Part shown: piece by piece, positions 33,001-40,276 of the stretch
Position numbering within the stretch: position 1 is the first letter of the stretch
Layout: each line of letters opens with the position of its first letter
Source of the DNA: Paeniroseomonas aquatica
GTDB lineage: Bacteria > Pseudomonadota > Alphaproteobacteria > Acetobacterales > Acetobacteraceae
Assembly (NCBI RefSeq): GCF_030409335.1
Contig: NZ_JAUFPN010000036.1
Location: 1-50,900 of the forward strand
DNA length: 50,900 nt
Reading direction: 5' to 3'
Notes under the pieces: generated by a model
Seen by the model: only the letters and a program-made list of their open reading frames with translations
The model's database searches: none
What the model was told of the DNA's origin: nothing
Translations under genes and position numbers: made by a program

Positions 33001-33303
33001 GTGCGCCAGGGTGCGATGGACCGGCTGCGACCGGTGGCGATGACCGCTCTTGTTGCTTCCCTGGGGTTTGTCCCAATGGCAATCGCCGCCGGGGCCGGCG
33101 CCGAGGTGCAGAAACCGATCGCTACTGTGGTCATCGGCGGCTTGATCACCGCCACCTTATTGACCTTGATGGTACTGCCGGCGCTCTACGCTCGCTTCGG
33201 CAGCGCTGATGGGGTGCCGCCAGAAGGCGAAAAATCAATGGGCCCACTTAATAATGTGGAACTCGCTGCCGAGCGCTTCGATAAACCAGTGCTGGTAAAA
33301 TAG
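30019..33303 (+). CDS. czcA: Zn/Co/Cd RND efflux pump CzcA
   Basis: Inner-membrane proton/metal antiporter of 1094 residues. TM4 reads LDFGLIVDGAVIIAENSLRH, the signature of the divalent Zn/Co/Cd group (HME1) and distinct from CusA of this window. Other markers: DAVPDITNNQVQINT near the N-terminus, EFIPQLDEGNIAMHALRIPS and TQPIQMRFNELLAGTRGDLA. Full-length with twelve TM helices. Ends where base composition changes to AT-rich. Confidence 0.95.
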   Translation: MIAAILNFSVRQRWLVVLLVAAAAGFGLRSLQSLPIDAVPDITNNQVQINTLAPALSPYEVEKQVTFPVETALAGIRGLQSTRSLSRNGFSQVTAIFSDQVDVYYARQQVLERLSDARELLPPGAEPRMGPISTGLGEIYMWAIDYAPRRTGDVVRDGRPGWQADGSYVSAEGQRLTTELERIAYLRTLQDWVVRPQLRNVHGVAGVDSIGGLVKQFHIQPDPARLIGLGLSLADVADALERNNASRGAGYIERGGEGYVVRSGGRLETLEDIGNVVVSTREGVPVRVRDIAQVLIGRELRTGSGSIGGQEAVIGTALMLIGQNSRTVAAAVDAKVQEIARTLPPGIQLRTVLNRTELVDATVWTVAKNLAEGALLVVVVLFLLLGNLRAAVVTALVIPVTMLMTATGMLEAGISANLMSLGALDFGLIVDGAVIIAENSLRHLADKQTHLGRKLTLPERLETVAASAREMIKPSVFGQAIIILVYVPLLSFQGVEGKMFAPMAMTVIIALVVAFVLSLTFVPAMIALVVTGKVQERDNWLVRGLKRAYAPALRFSIRRPVPVIGASALLFAGALLLGSRLGSEFIPQLDEGNIAMHALRIPSTSLTQSQAMQLRVEQTVSRFPEVALVFSKTGTAEVAADPMPVNVSDAFVILKPRDQWPDPSLTKEELVRRVQEAVQQVPGNNYEFTQPIQMRFNELLAGTRGDLAVKVFGEEFGPMLATANQVAGVLRGIAGAEDVRVEQATGLPFLEITVDKAEIARRGLSLNAVQEVIGTAIGGREAGFVFEGDRRFAIIVRVPEVVRNDIEALRNLPVALPNEGRSGSSTASVPLRSLAAFNLTEGPNQVSRENGKRRVVVTANVRGRDIASVVAEAQAGVAREVRLPAGYFITWGGQFENLEAARQRLLVVVPGCFFLIFLLLYSALGSPRDALLVFSAVPLALTGGIALLWLRDMPLSVSAAVGFIALSGVAVLNGLVMLNHIKQLRAEGLGREDAVRQGAMDRLRPVAMTALVASLGFVPMAIAAGAGAEVQKPIATVVIGGLITATLLTLMVLPALYARFGSADGVPPEGEKSMGPLNNVELAAERFDKPVLVK

Positions 33304-33432
33304 AATACGGTAAGAATTACATCTATTTTTATTGAAAGGAGCAAGCCTTAAATGAGTTTACATTTCCATTTAATCATAGAAATTCCAAATAAAAGAAACT
33401 TTTATTTATTATAAGCGGAAAGAAGTTATTCT
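33304..33432. other. AT-rich intergenic segment
   Basis: About 130 bases, strikingly A/T-rich against the neighbours. Holds AAAGGAG before a 20-codon frame (33352-33414) that may be a leader peptide or chance. Promoter elements for the HlyD gene probably lie here. Confidence 0.5.
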
Positions 33433-34848
33433 ATGAGCCTTACAAATCAACCTTCAAAGGTATCGCTGGCGGTTACTTCTTCCGCTAGCCGCGTATTGGT
33501 GCCCGGCAGCCGCGACCTCGGCGCCAACCTGCCGCCCTTTCCTTTCAATCCGCTGCTTGATTCCCCCGCGCCGCGCACCGGCGGCACTGTGATCTTTGGG
33601 CTGTCCATCTTCCTGGTTTTCGTCGTTGGCGGCGTCGCTTGGTCGGTGTTCGCACCGTTAGCAGAAGCCTCCGTCGCACCAGGCGTCATCAAGGTCGAGG
33701 GCAGCCGCCGCACCATCCAGCATCTCGAAGGTGGAATCATAGACGAGATCCTGGTGCGCGATGGCGCCAAGGTTCAACAGGGCCAAGTGCTGATGCGGTT
33801 GGACGGTATTGAATCCAGCGTAATGTTAGAAACCCAACGCGCTCAGCGATGGGCGCTCCTGGCCCAGGACGCCCGGCTGACCGCCGAACTGGCGAAGACC
33901 CGCGACATCGCCTTCCCGCCCGAGCTAGTGGCCAGCACCAGCGCCCGCGCCATGGACAGCATGACCGGCCAGCGCGCCCTGTTCGAGGCGCGGACCGCCA
34001 GCTTGCTGAGCCAGATCCAGGTCCTGCAGTCCCGCATCGACCAGCAGACCGCTGTCATCTCCGGCGCCCGTGGCCAGCTCGCCTCCACCCGCCGCCAGCT
34101 CTCGTTGATCAGGCAAGAGGAGGAGATGACCCGTGCCCTGGTCAACCAGGGCCTCCAGCGGCTGCCGCAGCTGCTCGCGCTGCAGCGCAGTTCGGCCGGG
34201 CTTGAGGGCAGCATCGAGGATTTGAACGGCCAGATCGAACGCGCCAACGGCGCCATCGCCGAATCTCGCCGGCAGATCCAGCAGACTGAGGAGCAGCGGA
34301 TGCAGGATAACTCGCTGGAGCTGCGGGAGGTTCGGGGCAAGCTGGCCGAGGCCGAGGAGAAGCTCCGCGCTTCCTCCGATGTTATGACCCGGCGCGAGAT
34401 CGTGGCGCTGGAAAGCGGTACGGTGGTGAACCAGCGCTTCTTTACCTTGGGCGCCGTGGTGAAGCCGGGCGACCCGGTGATGGATCTGGTTCCCGACCAC
34501 GACCGGCTCATCGCTGAGGTGAACGTTCAGCCCACCGATATCGATGTGGTCTATCCCGGTCTTCGCTCAGAGATCCGCCTGCCCGCTTTCAAGCAGCGGC
34601 TGGTCCCCTATCTGCACGGCCAGGTGACCTGGGTCGCGGCGGACGTGACCACCAACGACCAGAACCGCCAGCAATACTACCGGGCCTATATCCTGATCGA
34701 TCAGGAACAATTGGCCAGCTTGCCGAACGTGTTCCTTACCCCGGGCATGCCGGTGGAGGCTCATGTGCAGATCGGCGAGCGGAGCTTCTTCCGCTATATC
34801 ACCCAGCCGATCCGCGACAGCTTCCACCGCGCCTTCCGCGAGCAGTGA
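33433..34848 (+). CDS. Type I secretion membrane-fusion protein (HlyD/PrtE family)
   Basis: Periplasmic adaptor of a type I secretion system, 471 residues. Cytosolic N-terminus, one TM helix (GTVIFGLSIFLVFVVGGVAW, about 51-72), split lipoyl domain (VEGSRRTIQHLEGGIIDEIL), long coiled coil (about 120-320) and C-terminal beta-barrel LIAEVNVQPTDIDVVYPGLR. No ABC ATPase or TolC partner is adjacent, so it is an orphan here. Spacing from czcA is AT-rich, suggesting separate acquisition. A leaderless phosphatase at 36012-37553 is a candidate cargo (inference). Confidence 0.88.
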   Translation: MSLTNQPSKVSLAVTSSASRVLVPGSRDLGANLPPFPFNPLLDSPAPRTGGTVIFGLSIFLVFVVGGVAWSVFAPLAEASVAPGVIKVEGSRRTIQHLEGGIIDEILVRDGAKVQQGQVLMRLDGIESSVMLETQRAQRWALLAQDARLTAELAKTRDIAFPPELVASTSARAMDSMTGQRALFEARTASLLSQIQVLQSRIDQQTAVISGARGQLASTRRQLSLIRQEEEMTRALVNQGLQRLPQLLALQRSSAGLEGSIEDLNGQIERANGAIAESRRQIQQTEEQRMQDNSLELREVRGKLAEAEEKLRASSDVMTRREIVALESGTVVNQRFFTLGAVVKPGDPVMDLVPDHDRLIAEVNVQPTDIDVVYPGLRSEIRLPAFKQRLVPYLHGQVTWVAADVTTNDQNRQQYYRAYILIDQEQLASLPNVFLTPGMPVEAHVQIGERSFFRYITQPIRDSFHRAFREQ

Positions 34849-35159
34849 AGTGCCACTGCTTGAGGCGCGCTGTGGATTGGCAATTAATATTCATATTAAA
34901 ATCGCTGTTTCCTGCAATTTAGCTAGACTGCTGGTTAGCCTTTGCAGCAGTCGACTGCCCAAGCCCAGGTGAATGACCTTCCATATTTTAATTTGCTTTC
35001 AACTGCATACTCAGATTCTATAAGCAAGATTCAATGCCGCTACCCAAATGTTTAAGCTGGTCCTTTATTGTTGATAAATACGCCGTTCTGCTCCATATGA
35101 TATTATGGAATAGGCCGTCGAAACTGTTTTGAATAATTGAAATGACTGGAGCATAAGGT
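34849..35159. other. AT-rich gap without recognised gene
   Basis: Roughly 310 bases of A/T-rich sequence after the HlyD gene. No convincing ORF, repeat or operator; it probably holds the promoter of the 61-residue gene at 35160. Confidence 0.4.
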
Positions 35160-35345
35160 ATGGCTGCTGATCTTAAAAAGGACGCTATATATGTATACTG
35201 CATTGGCTGGGTCTTGGCGGGAATATTTTCTTATTGGGCAGGAAATTCGTTTGTTCTATCATTATGCCTAGCTTTTTTAGCGTGGTTCTATGTGCTGTTT
35301 GCAGCACTTCGTGGTATTTGGCAAATGTTTCCTGCCATTTTTTGA
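35160..35345 (+). CDS. Small two-helix membrane protein in AT-rich DNA
   Basis: A 61-residue frame after TAAGGT. Segments VYCIGWVLAGIFSYWAGNSF and VLSLCLAFLAWFYVLFAALR are hydrophobic; a short basic N-terminus MAADLKKDA precedes them. Codons are AT-rich unlike surrounding genes, so it probably came with the patch. Function unknown. Confidence 0.5.
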   Translation: MAADLKKDAIYVYCIGWVLAGIFSYWAGNSFVLSLCLAFLAWFYVLFAALRGIWQMFPAIF

Positions 35346-35464
35346 ATCACTTCGAGGTTCAAAATGGATGCTTATTGTCGAATTCTTGCTTATTTCCGCT
35401 CGATAATCTTAGGTTGCAGATTACAAAGTGCCCCGCTCTTTTCGCTGGAACTAATATCTAATCG

Positions 35465-35731
35465 CTACCGATGATGACGGTGGCTTCCGTGGGGCTGCCC
35501 ACCATGCGCACCGTGATGCCCATTATGATGATGGTGTCTTGGTGGAGTGTGGTTATGGAAACGGTGGCCTCCGCCTCTGCCATACCAGGGGGAGCCTAAG
35601 TAGGGCGTTGGAGCATAGACCGGGTAGCCAGTCGCAAACCCGCCAGGGGTATACCCGCCTAACCCTGGATGAGCGCATGCGCTTACTGCCGTGGCGAGAA
35701 GCAATGCTACTACTGCAATGACCCTACGCAC
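35465..35731 (-). CDS. His-rich secreted protein or lipoprotein
   Basis: An 88-residue protein with signal sequence RRVIAVVALLLATAVSAC, a possible lipobox VSAC, then a Gly/Pro/Tyr segment (GLGGYTPGGFATGYPVYAPT) and a C-terminal His-rich tail (RFHNHTPPRHHHHNGHHGAH and more) with about 19 His. Such tails bind Ni/Zn/Cu. The extra lspA could process it. No family recognised. Confidence 0.65.
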   Translation of the reverse strand: MRRVIAVVALLLATAVSACAHPGLGGYTPGGFATGYPVYAPTPYLGSPWYGRGGGHRFHNHTPPRHHHHNGHHGAHGGQPHGSHRHHR

Positions 35732-35967
35732 AGTACGTCTCCGGCTGTTGTTTCCCTTTTAATATGGGAAGCCGGTATGTCGTAGACAGGGCGTTTTCAG
35801 GACAGCATTTTGGCGTATTGCCGTCCCGCCTTGATGATGCACACCGATTAACAACAGGCCGTTGATTTCAATGGCAAAATAAAACGCCGTGCGCTACGCA
35901 TCACAGGATCAATAACGGGCATTGGACCTGCGCGAGATTGTCACCCAGGCCGATCGTCTCCTAGGTG

Positions 35968-35993
35968 ACCGGGTGCGCATCCGAGCACCCGGT
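35968..35993. terminator. Hairpin downstream of the phosphatase gene
   Basis: Nine-bp stem ACCGGGTGC / GCACCCGGT with an eight-base loop, 18 bp beyond the stop of the leftward phosphatase gene. No U-tract. Confidence 0.5.
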
Positions 35994-36011
35994 CGTCGCG
36001 TCATGCAACCG

Positions 36012-37553
36012 TCAGGAGAAGAACCACTCACCGGTCTCGGCGTAGTTGGCCAGCACCCGCTCGGCGGTCGCATTCCAATCCACGGTGTCACCGAGCTGGA
36101 ACTGGTTCAGCACGTAGTCTCCCAGCTCGGCCTCATCGGTATAGGTCCGGCCACTGCCACCAATCGCCTGACCTTGCTCGTTCCGCACCACATCGACCTG
36201 GTCGGACAAGACGAGCGTATCACCTGCGTTGGCACCTGCGGTGTAGAGGGGAACCAGCTGGTTGGAGTGGTTGTTGCTGAACCACGCATATTCCGGGACG
36301 CCGTCGCCGTCCTGGTCCGGCAGTACCGGCTGGTACGGGATAGTGGCGCCGTCCGGGCCGAACAGCAGGTGGTCATGATCGGCGGTGACGATCAGCAGCG
36401 TATCGGCGAAGGTAGCCCGGCTTTCTTCCGAGTTCACCCAGTCGACCACGAACTTCACCGCGTCATTGAAGTCGACGTACTCCTCAATCATCCGGCCAAA
36501 GTTGTTGGCATGCATGGCACGGTCCACGGCGCCGCCTTCGATGGAGACATAAAGGCCGTCCTCGTCGGCGTTGAGCCGGTTGAGCGCTGCGGCCGAAAGC
36601 TCGGTGAGGGTCGGCGAGCTGTCGAGGCGCGGCACGGAGAACGGAATTTCCGTCTCGCCAGGTGGGCTGCCGCCTGCTCGGTAAAAGTTGCTGCCGGTGA
36701 AAGCCTCGACCAGGATGGCCAGGCGCTCGTCGGTCGGGGCGCCGGTGCCAGCGGCTATGATGTCGGCCCGGTCCTGCAACAGGTTCCAGGAACCGCCGTC
36801 AGACGAGGTGTAGGAGCCGTCCTTCAGGGCGTTCCAAACATTCGGGCCAATCCACTGGTAGTTCGGCGTGGCGCGGGCCTGGCCGTCATCGTTGAAGTCC
36901 GGGTTGCCGGTTCCGGCGATGACGTCGAGGATACCCGCGCCAAACATCTCGGCCGCGATATCCTGGGCATTGGAGCGGGCCACGTTGTGGGCGCCACCAC
37001 CGGCGGCGGGCGTCGCATCGGAGACCTGCACGGTGGAGACGACGCCGGTGGCTTTACCCAGCGAGTGTGCCAGCTCAGCCGTTGAGAACTGGGCGTCGCC
37101 GCTACCGTCGACGTTGATGGCGTTGTTGTAGGTCTTCTGCCCGTCCGAAATCGCCGAGGCGGTGTTGCCGGAGTCTGGGTAGGTGGCGCGGTTCCAGTCG
37201 TAGCCGGCGAAGGCGCGGAGATAGCCAGCGGCGTTGATACCCGCGACCGGCGTGGCATCATAGTTCTGTGTCGGGTCGTAGACGACATCCGGGTTCTGCT
37301 CGTCGCTGCCGGGGGTCGTGCGGGTATCGAGCGGGTAGACCGACTGCATGGCATTGGTGAACCCGGGGCCATCGACCACCAGGGAGCCAGCGCTGCCGCC
37401 GCGCTCATCCCCTGCAGGCAGGCCCTGAAGATACAGCCGGGTCGCTTCCAGGGTGTTGGCCCCGGCGCCATCGGCGATCATGAGAATGACGTTCTTGATG
37501 GGGCTCAGCGTGGGAAACTCGGCGCCTGCGCTGTCTGTCCTGATGTCGCTCAT
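36012..37553 (-). CDS. Alkaline phosphatase family protein, no signal peptide
   Basis: PhoA-superfamily phosphomonoesterase of about 513 residues from MSDIRTDSAG, chosen for GGAG upstream. Motifs: VILMIADGAGANT (metal Asp), PDSGNTASAISDGQKTYNNA (nucleophile region), EGGAVDRAMHANN, LLIVTADHDHLLF and WFSNNHSNQLVPLYTAG supply the remaining Zn/Mg ligands, so the active site looks complete. There is no Sec or Tat leader, and DQDGDGVPEYA is EF-hand-like. Leaderless phosphatases may be exported by type I systems, and an orphan HlyD lies 1.2 kb away. Phosphate release could precipitate metals (inference). Confidence 0.85.
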   Translation of the reverse strand: MSDIRTDSAGAEFPTLSPIKNVILMIADGAGANTLEATRLYLQGLPAGDERGGSAGSLVVDGPGFTNAMQSVYPLDTRTTPGSDEQNPDVVYDPTQNYDATPVAGINAAGYLRAFAGYDWNRATYPDSGNTASAISDGQKTYNNAINVDGSGDAQFSTAELAHSLGKATGVVSTVQVSDATPAAGGGAHNVARSNAQDIAAEMFGAGILDVIAGTGNPDFNDDGQARATPNYQWIGPNVWNALKDGSYTSSDGGSWNLLQDRADIIAAGTGAPTDERLAILVEAFTGSNFYRAGGSPPGETEIPFSVPRLDSSPTLTELSAAALNRLNADEDGLYVSIEGGAVDRAMHANNFGRMIEEYVDFNDAVKFVVDWVNSEESRATFADTLLIVTADHDHLLFGPDGATIPYQPVLPDQDGDGVPEYAWFSNNHSNQLVPLYTAGANAGDTLVLSDQVDVVRNEQGQAIGGSGRTYTDEAELGDYVLNQFQLGDTVDWNATAERVLANYAETGEWFFS

Positions 37554-37857
37554 GTCTGCTCCGGTTCGGCGCGCCATTCTTGGGGCGACATGAACAACAA
37601 CCCATGTAAACATCCGTCACGCTTGGTCGACGCAGTTTCGGTGTCAGTTAGATGATGTTCTGCCTTTAATCTGACGAGAAGGCGAAGCCGCACTAGCCTT
37701 CAGCTGGTGGGATTAGCCGGCACGCCAATGCGTAAAGGGACCGTCCCGTGAGGGGAGCGCCGATCAGGCGCTGGCGTACTCGCCTGAGGCGCGCAGGGCC
37801 ACGCTATCTTTGTTCACTGGTGTTGGTGCTTTACCGACATGCTACTGATTGGGACGC

Positions 37858-38328
37858 TCAGATAACCTGTCCCCCTCGAAAACGCATGAAAACCTGGCGC
37901 CGGTTGCCCGGACCAAAGGCAATAACATTATAAATGTCGTCGGGCTGGTTTGGCACTTCCATCCCCGGCGACCCAATAGGCATGTATGGTACGGCCAAGC
38001 CGCGCACGCCGCCCGGGCGTTGTGAGAGGAGCCTCAGGACAGCTCCGGCAGGTACGTGACCCTCCAGTGCGTACCCCTCGACTGAACTTGCGTGGCAGGA
38101 AAGCAGGTCCGCTGGAATGCCAAGCGTGCGACGGACAGCGTCCGCCGAAGCTACAAGGTTATCCTCTACAATAAACCCAGCACCACGCATGTGCCTTACC
38201 CAGCCAGTGCAGCAGTTGCAGTTGGGGTCGCGCCAAACGCGAAGCAATCGCTGGTCGGTAGACAGTCCCAAAGCGTCAGATGCAATACCAGTCGCGGCAA
38301 AAGTTGCAAAGAAAAAACGCCGTTTCAT
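37858..38328 (-). CDS. DUF411 metal-binding protein
   Basis: Exported protein of about 156 residues from MKRRFFFATFAATGIASDAL (an ATG at 38352 is also in frame). The mature domain shows the DUF411 pattern: VWRDPNCNCCTGWVRHMRGA (CxCC), AGFIVEDNLV, LLSCHASSVEGYALEGHVPA and YMPIGSPGME. DUF411 proteins sit in copper clusters and are thought to bind copper in the periplasm. Monocistronic, leftward. The KRRFFF start may be a Tat-like signal. Confidence 0.88.
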   Translation of the reverse strand: MKRRFFFATFAATGIASDALGLSTDQRLLRVWRDPNCNCCTGWVRHMRGAGFIVEDNLVASADAVRRTLGIPADLLSCHASSVEGYALEGHVPAGAVLRLLSQRPGGVRGLAVPYMPIGSPGMEVPNQPDDIYNVIAFGPGNRRQVFMRFRGGQVI

Positions 38329-38722
38329 TTCAATATCTTTCTGATTTAGCAATCGTTGATACTGCTAGTTGTTCCGTTGTTACCAGCCCTCTCCTGGAGT
38401 CGATTGGCGAGGCAATTAGTGCCTCGCCGCTGTGCGAAATTGAGGTCAGCAGGCGCTGATCCCGAAGTGGGTTGCCGCAGCTCGGCAGGATGCTCTCGCC
38501 GTCACCGCCGCAACTACCCGATCCACCGACACGCCCATCGCCCCCTCGCCAAAAAGCAACTGAGCCAGCTTGGGGTGGGCGCGAGGATCATATGCGATTC
38601 AGCTAGCCCCAAAACCAATCCAGCCTCTATGCGGCCAACTCCGAACCATGAAACCACAATTCAATTCTTAAAGGTGCTTCACCAAGGCTGGTGCAGCCAG
38701 ACCAAGCTGCTCCAGGACTAGC
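38329..38722. other. Gap with decayed transposase sequence
   Basis: No intact gene. Contains an IS630-type remnant (38448-38535) and an open frame on the + strand that I judge to be noise. Confidence 0.4.
38448..38535 (-). pseudogene. IS630-type transposase N-terminal remnant
   Basis: Leftward frame VSVDRVVAAVTARASCRAAA then THFGISA matches the opening HTH of IS630-type transposases (RVVAAV.AGAS.R.AA..FG.S). Nothing downstream is readable in the same frame. Confidence 0.45.
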
Positions 38723-39013
38723 CTACGGATTGCCGGAGCGGCCGCGCTGGGAACCCATGGTGTGGTCCATGTGCTGGCAGTACGTCGCCATCCGCTGCAT
38801 GTCGGGCGACATCGGCGCGCCCTGCCTGATTTGCTGCCGCATGTCGTCGCAGTGGGCCATCATCGCCTGATGGTCACCCGGGGGCGTTACGGCAGCACTA
38901 GCTGGGGTGGGGGATGTAGCCACCGGGCGGGAAGTCTGCTGCGGCGCACAGGCCGAGAGGCTTGCCGTCAGCAGCACCGTCAGGCCCATACCAGTGCTCT
39001 TCAATTTCTTCAT
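38723..39013 (-). CDS. Small Met/His lipoprotein
   Basis: A 96-residue lipoprotein from MKKLKSTGMG with AAAGGAG upstream. Lipobox TASLSAC, then a Pro/Thr linker and a helical Met/His segment GDHQAMMAHCDDMRQQIRQG, APMSPDMQRMATYCQHMDHT. Two Cys and several His/Met suggest copper or zinc binding in the envelope. No family recognised. Upstream dyad at 39081-39109 may regulate it. Confidence 0.7.
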   Translation of the reverse strand: MKKLKSTGMGLTVLLTASLSACAPQQTSRPVATSPTPASAAVTPPGDHQAMMAHCDDMRQQIRQGAPMSPDMQRMATYCQHMDHTMGSQRGRSGNP

Positions 39014-39080
39014 GCGGTTCTCCTTTTCTAAAACGGTTGCTCGGTGGCAACCCATACCGACGCAGCGCGGTGCTGACCTC

Positions 39081-39109
39081 GCGCACGTGCCATCCTGACG
39101 GACGTGCGC
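39081..39109. promoter_or_regulatory. Inverted repeat upstream of the Met/His lipoprotein gene
   Basis: Arms GCGCACGT (39081-39088) and ACGTGCGC (39102-39109) with 13 bases between. Could be an operator or an mRNA hairpin. A second short stem GGTTGC/GCAACC lies near 39034-39051. Confidence 0.4.
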
Positions 39110-39193
39110 CGATCCGCCCTTGAGTCAAATCAATAACGTGCTCCGCCGTATTGCGACTTCAGCTACCCAAGGCATGTCATCGTGCGTAGTTGC

Positions 39194-39817
39194 TTAGGCT
39201 GCTACACAAGTACGGCGCGCCTCTTCCACCGCAAGTGGCTTCGGACAGGAGCCGTGCATGAAGCTCTCCAACGGACAGGAGGCGCAGGCGGCGAGTAACA
39301 GCGACGCAAGTGCACGCCGCGCTCGGTGGTGCCGCACATGCAGTGCGTTCGGCAATATGCCGAGATCCGCTGCCACATTGTCCCGCTTCTCGCCGCGGAG
39401 GTCGAGAAGGCGAATTAGAGCCGCCTGGTCTGGCCGCATCGCGGCCAAGAGTGGCACGATGCTGTCGCAGGCACATTGAGAAGGCTCCGGTTCTGGAGCG
39501 ACCAGCGTTTCTGCAAATTCTTGCGGGTCTTTCAGCGACTCTCGTCGACGCGCAAACTCGCGCCCGTGGTCGGCGAGAGTGGAGGACAGCACACGCCCGA
39601 GCCAACCGTGGACGCGCTCCGGGTCGCGTAGCTCCCCCGCGTGTTCTAGCGCCCGCAGTGCGAAGCGCTGGAGAACGTCATCGGTGCCTTGGCGATCACC
39701 ATTTAAGTGCCGGATGACTACACCGCGCAGTCTGGCCTGCGCCTCGGCGACGGCGCCGCGGACGGCAGCGTGAGATGCAGCCTCGGCGCAGGGAATTGGG
39801 CCGTCGTGGTCGCGCAT
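39194..39817 (-). CDS. ECF sigma factor with Cys-rich C-terminal tail
   Basis: A 207-residue sigma-70-family factor, ATG after GAGGAG. Region 2 LNGDRQGTDDVLQRFALRAL and WLGRVLSSTLADHGREFARR; region 4 MRPDQAALIRLLDLRGEKRD and LGILPNALHVRHHRARRALA. The C-terminus carries LAACASCPLESFMHGSC and RRTC, and a CAC lies in the linker. No anti-sigma gene is adjacent. ECF factors with C-terminal Cys clusters (CorE type) are switched directly by metal ions; this one may work that way (inference). Divergent from the 40277-44545 operon. Confidence 0.8.
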   Translation of the reverse strand: MRDHDGPIPCAEAASHAAVRGAVAEAQARLRGVVIRHLNGDRQGTDDVLQRFALRALEHAGELRDPERVHGWLGRVLSSTLADHGREFARRRESLKDPQEFAETLVAPEPEPSQCACDSIVPLLAAMRPDQAALIRLLDLRGEKRDNVAADLGILPNALHVRHHRARRALASLLLAACASCPLESFMHGSCPKPLAVEEARRTCVAA

Positions 39818-40276
39818 GCTTGCTCCTCGCCGATCATGAGGCCTGAGGTGATGAACGTCCCACTAGCCACCTGTACTCGAGGCGGTCGCCATGCCCATGC
39901 CATGCAGGGTGTCGTAGGACCGTCGTCACTGCTTAGATGCGGATGGAAACCGAGACCACTGTTTCCCGTCGTCAAGCATCTTCGGGAAATGTTTTGTCGC
40001 AAACCAAAGCGAGCGTCATGCCGACGGCGGCACCGGTCAGGTATTTGGCTTATCCACTCCAGTGGAAAGGCGGCGGGCCCGACCATTCATGAACGCTGTC
40101 TCAGCATGCTCCTACGGAGCCAGCTCGGCTGGAAGCCGCAGTTGCGATCGCAGCACCGGCCGTTCGTTGCGTCAGATCAATCTCATCGTCCCGGCTGTAA
40201 GGCATGCTGGGTCTCGACGTCATACAGGCAGTCCGGCGCGCTGCGTTCGACATAGCAAGACGGAAGGACCAGAGAC
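39818..40276. other. Intergenic region between sigma factor and redox operon
   Basis: About 460 bases without a supported gene; open frames here lack Shine-Dalgarno and any recognisable product. Probably holds the divergent promoters. No CueR-type operator found. Confidence 0.4.

Noticed and set aside
33352-33414. 20-codon frame after AAAGGAG upstream of the HlyD gene
   Set aside because: Too short and in AT-rich DNA where such frames arise by chance; mentioned only as a possible leader peptide.
35752-35770. TTCCC...GGGAA near the His-rich gene, first read as a CueR site
   Set aside because: Arms are 11 bases apart instead of 7 and there is no TTGACC.
35922-37085. 387-residue forward frame opposite the phosphatase
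   Set aside because: Mirror of a high-GC gene with complete phosphatase motifs on the other strand.
38356-38721. 121-residue forward frame
   Set aside because: Composition is noise-like and the opposite strand shows an IS630-type remnant.
39707-40255. 182-residue forward frame between sigma factor and redox operon
   Set aside because: No Shine-Dalgarno, Arg/Cys/Ser-rich noise composition, overlaps the sigma factor start antisense.
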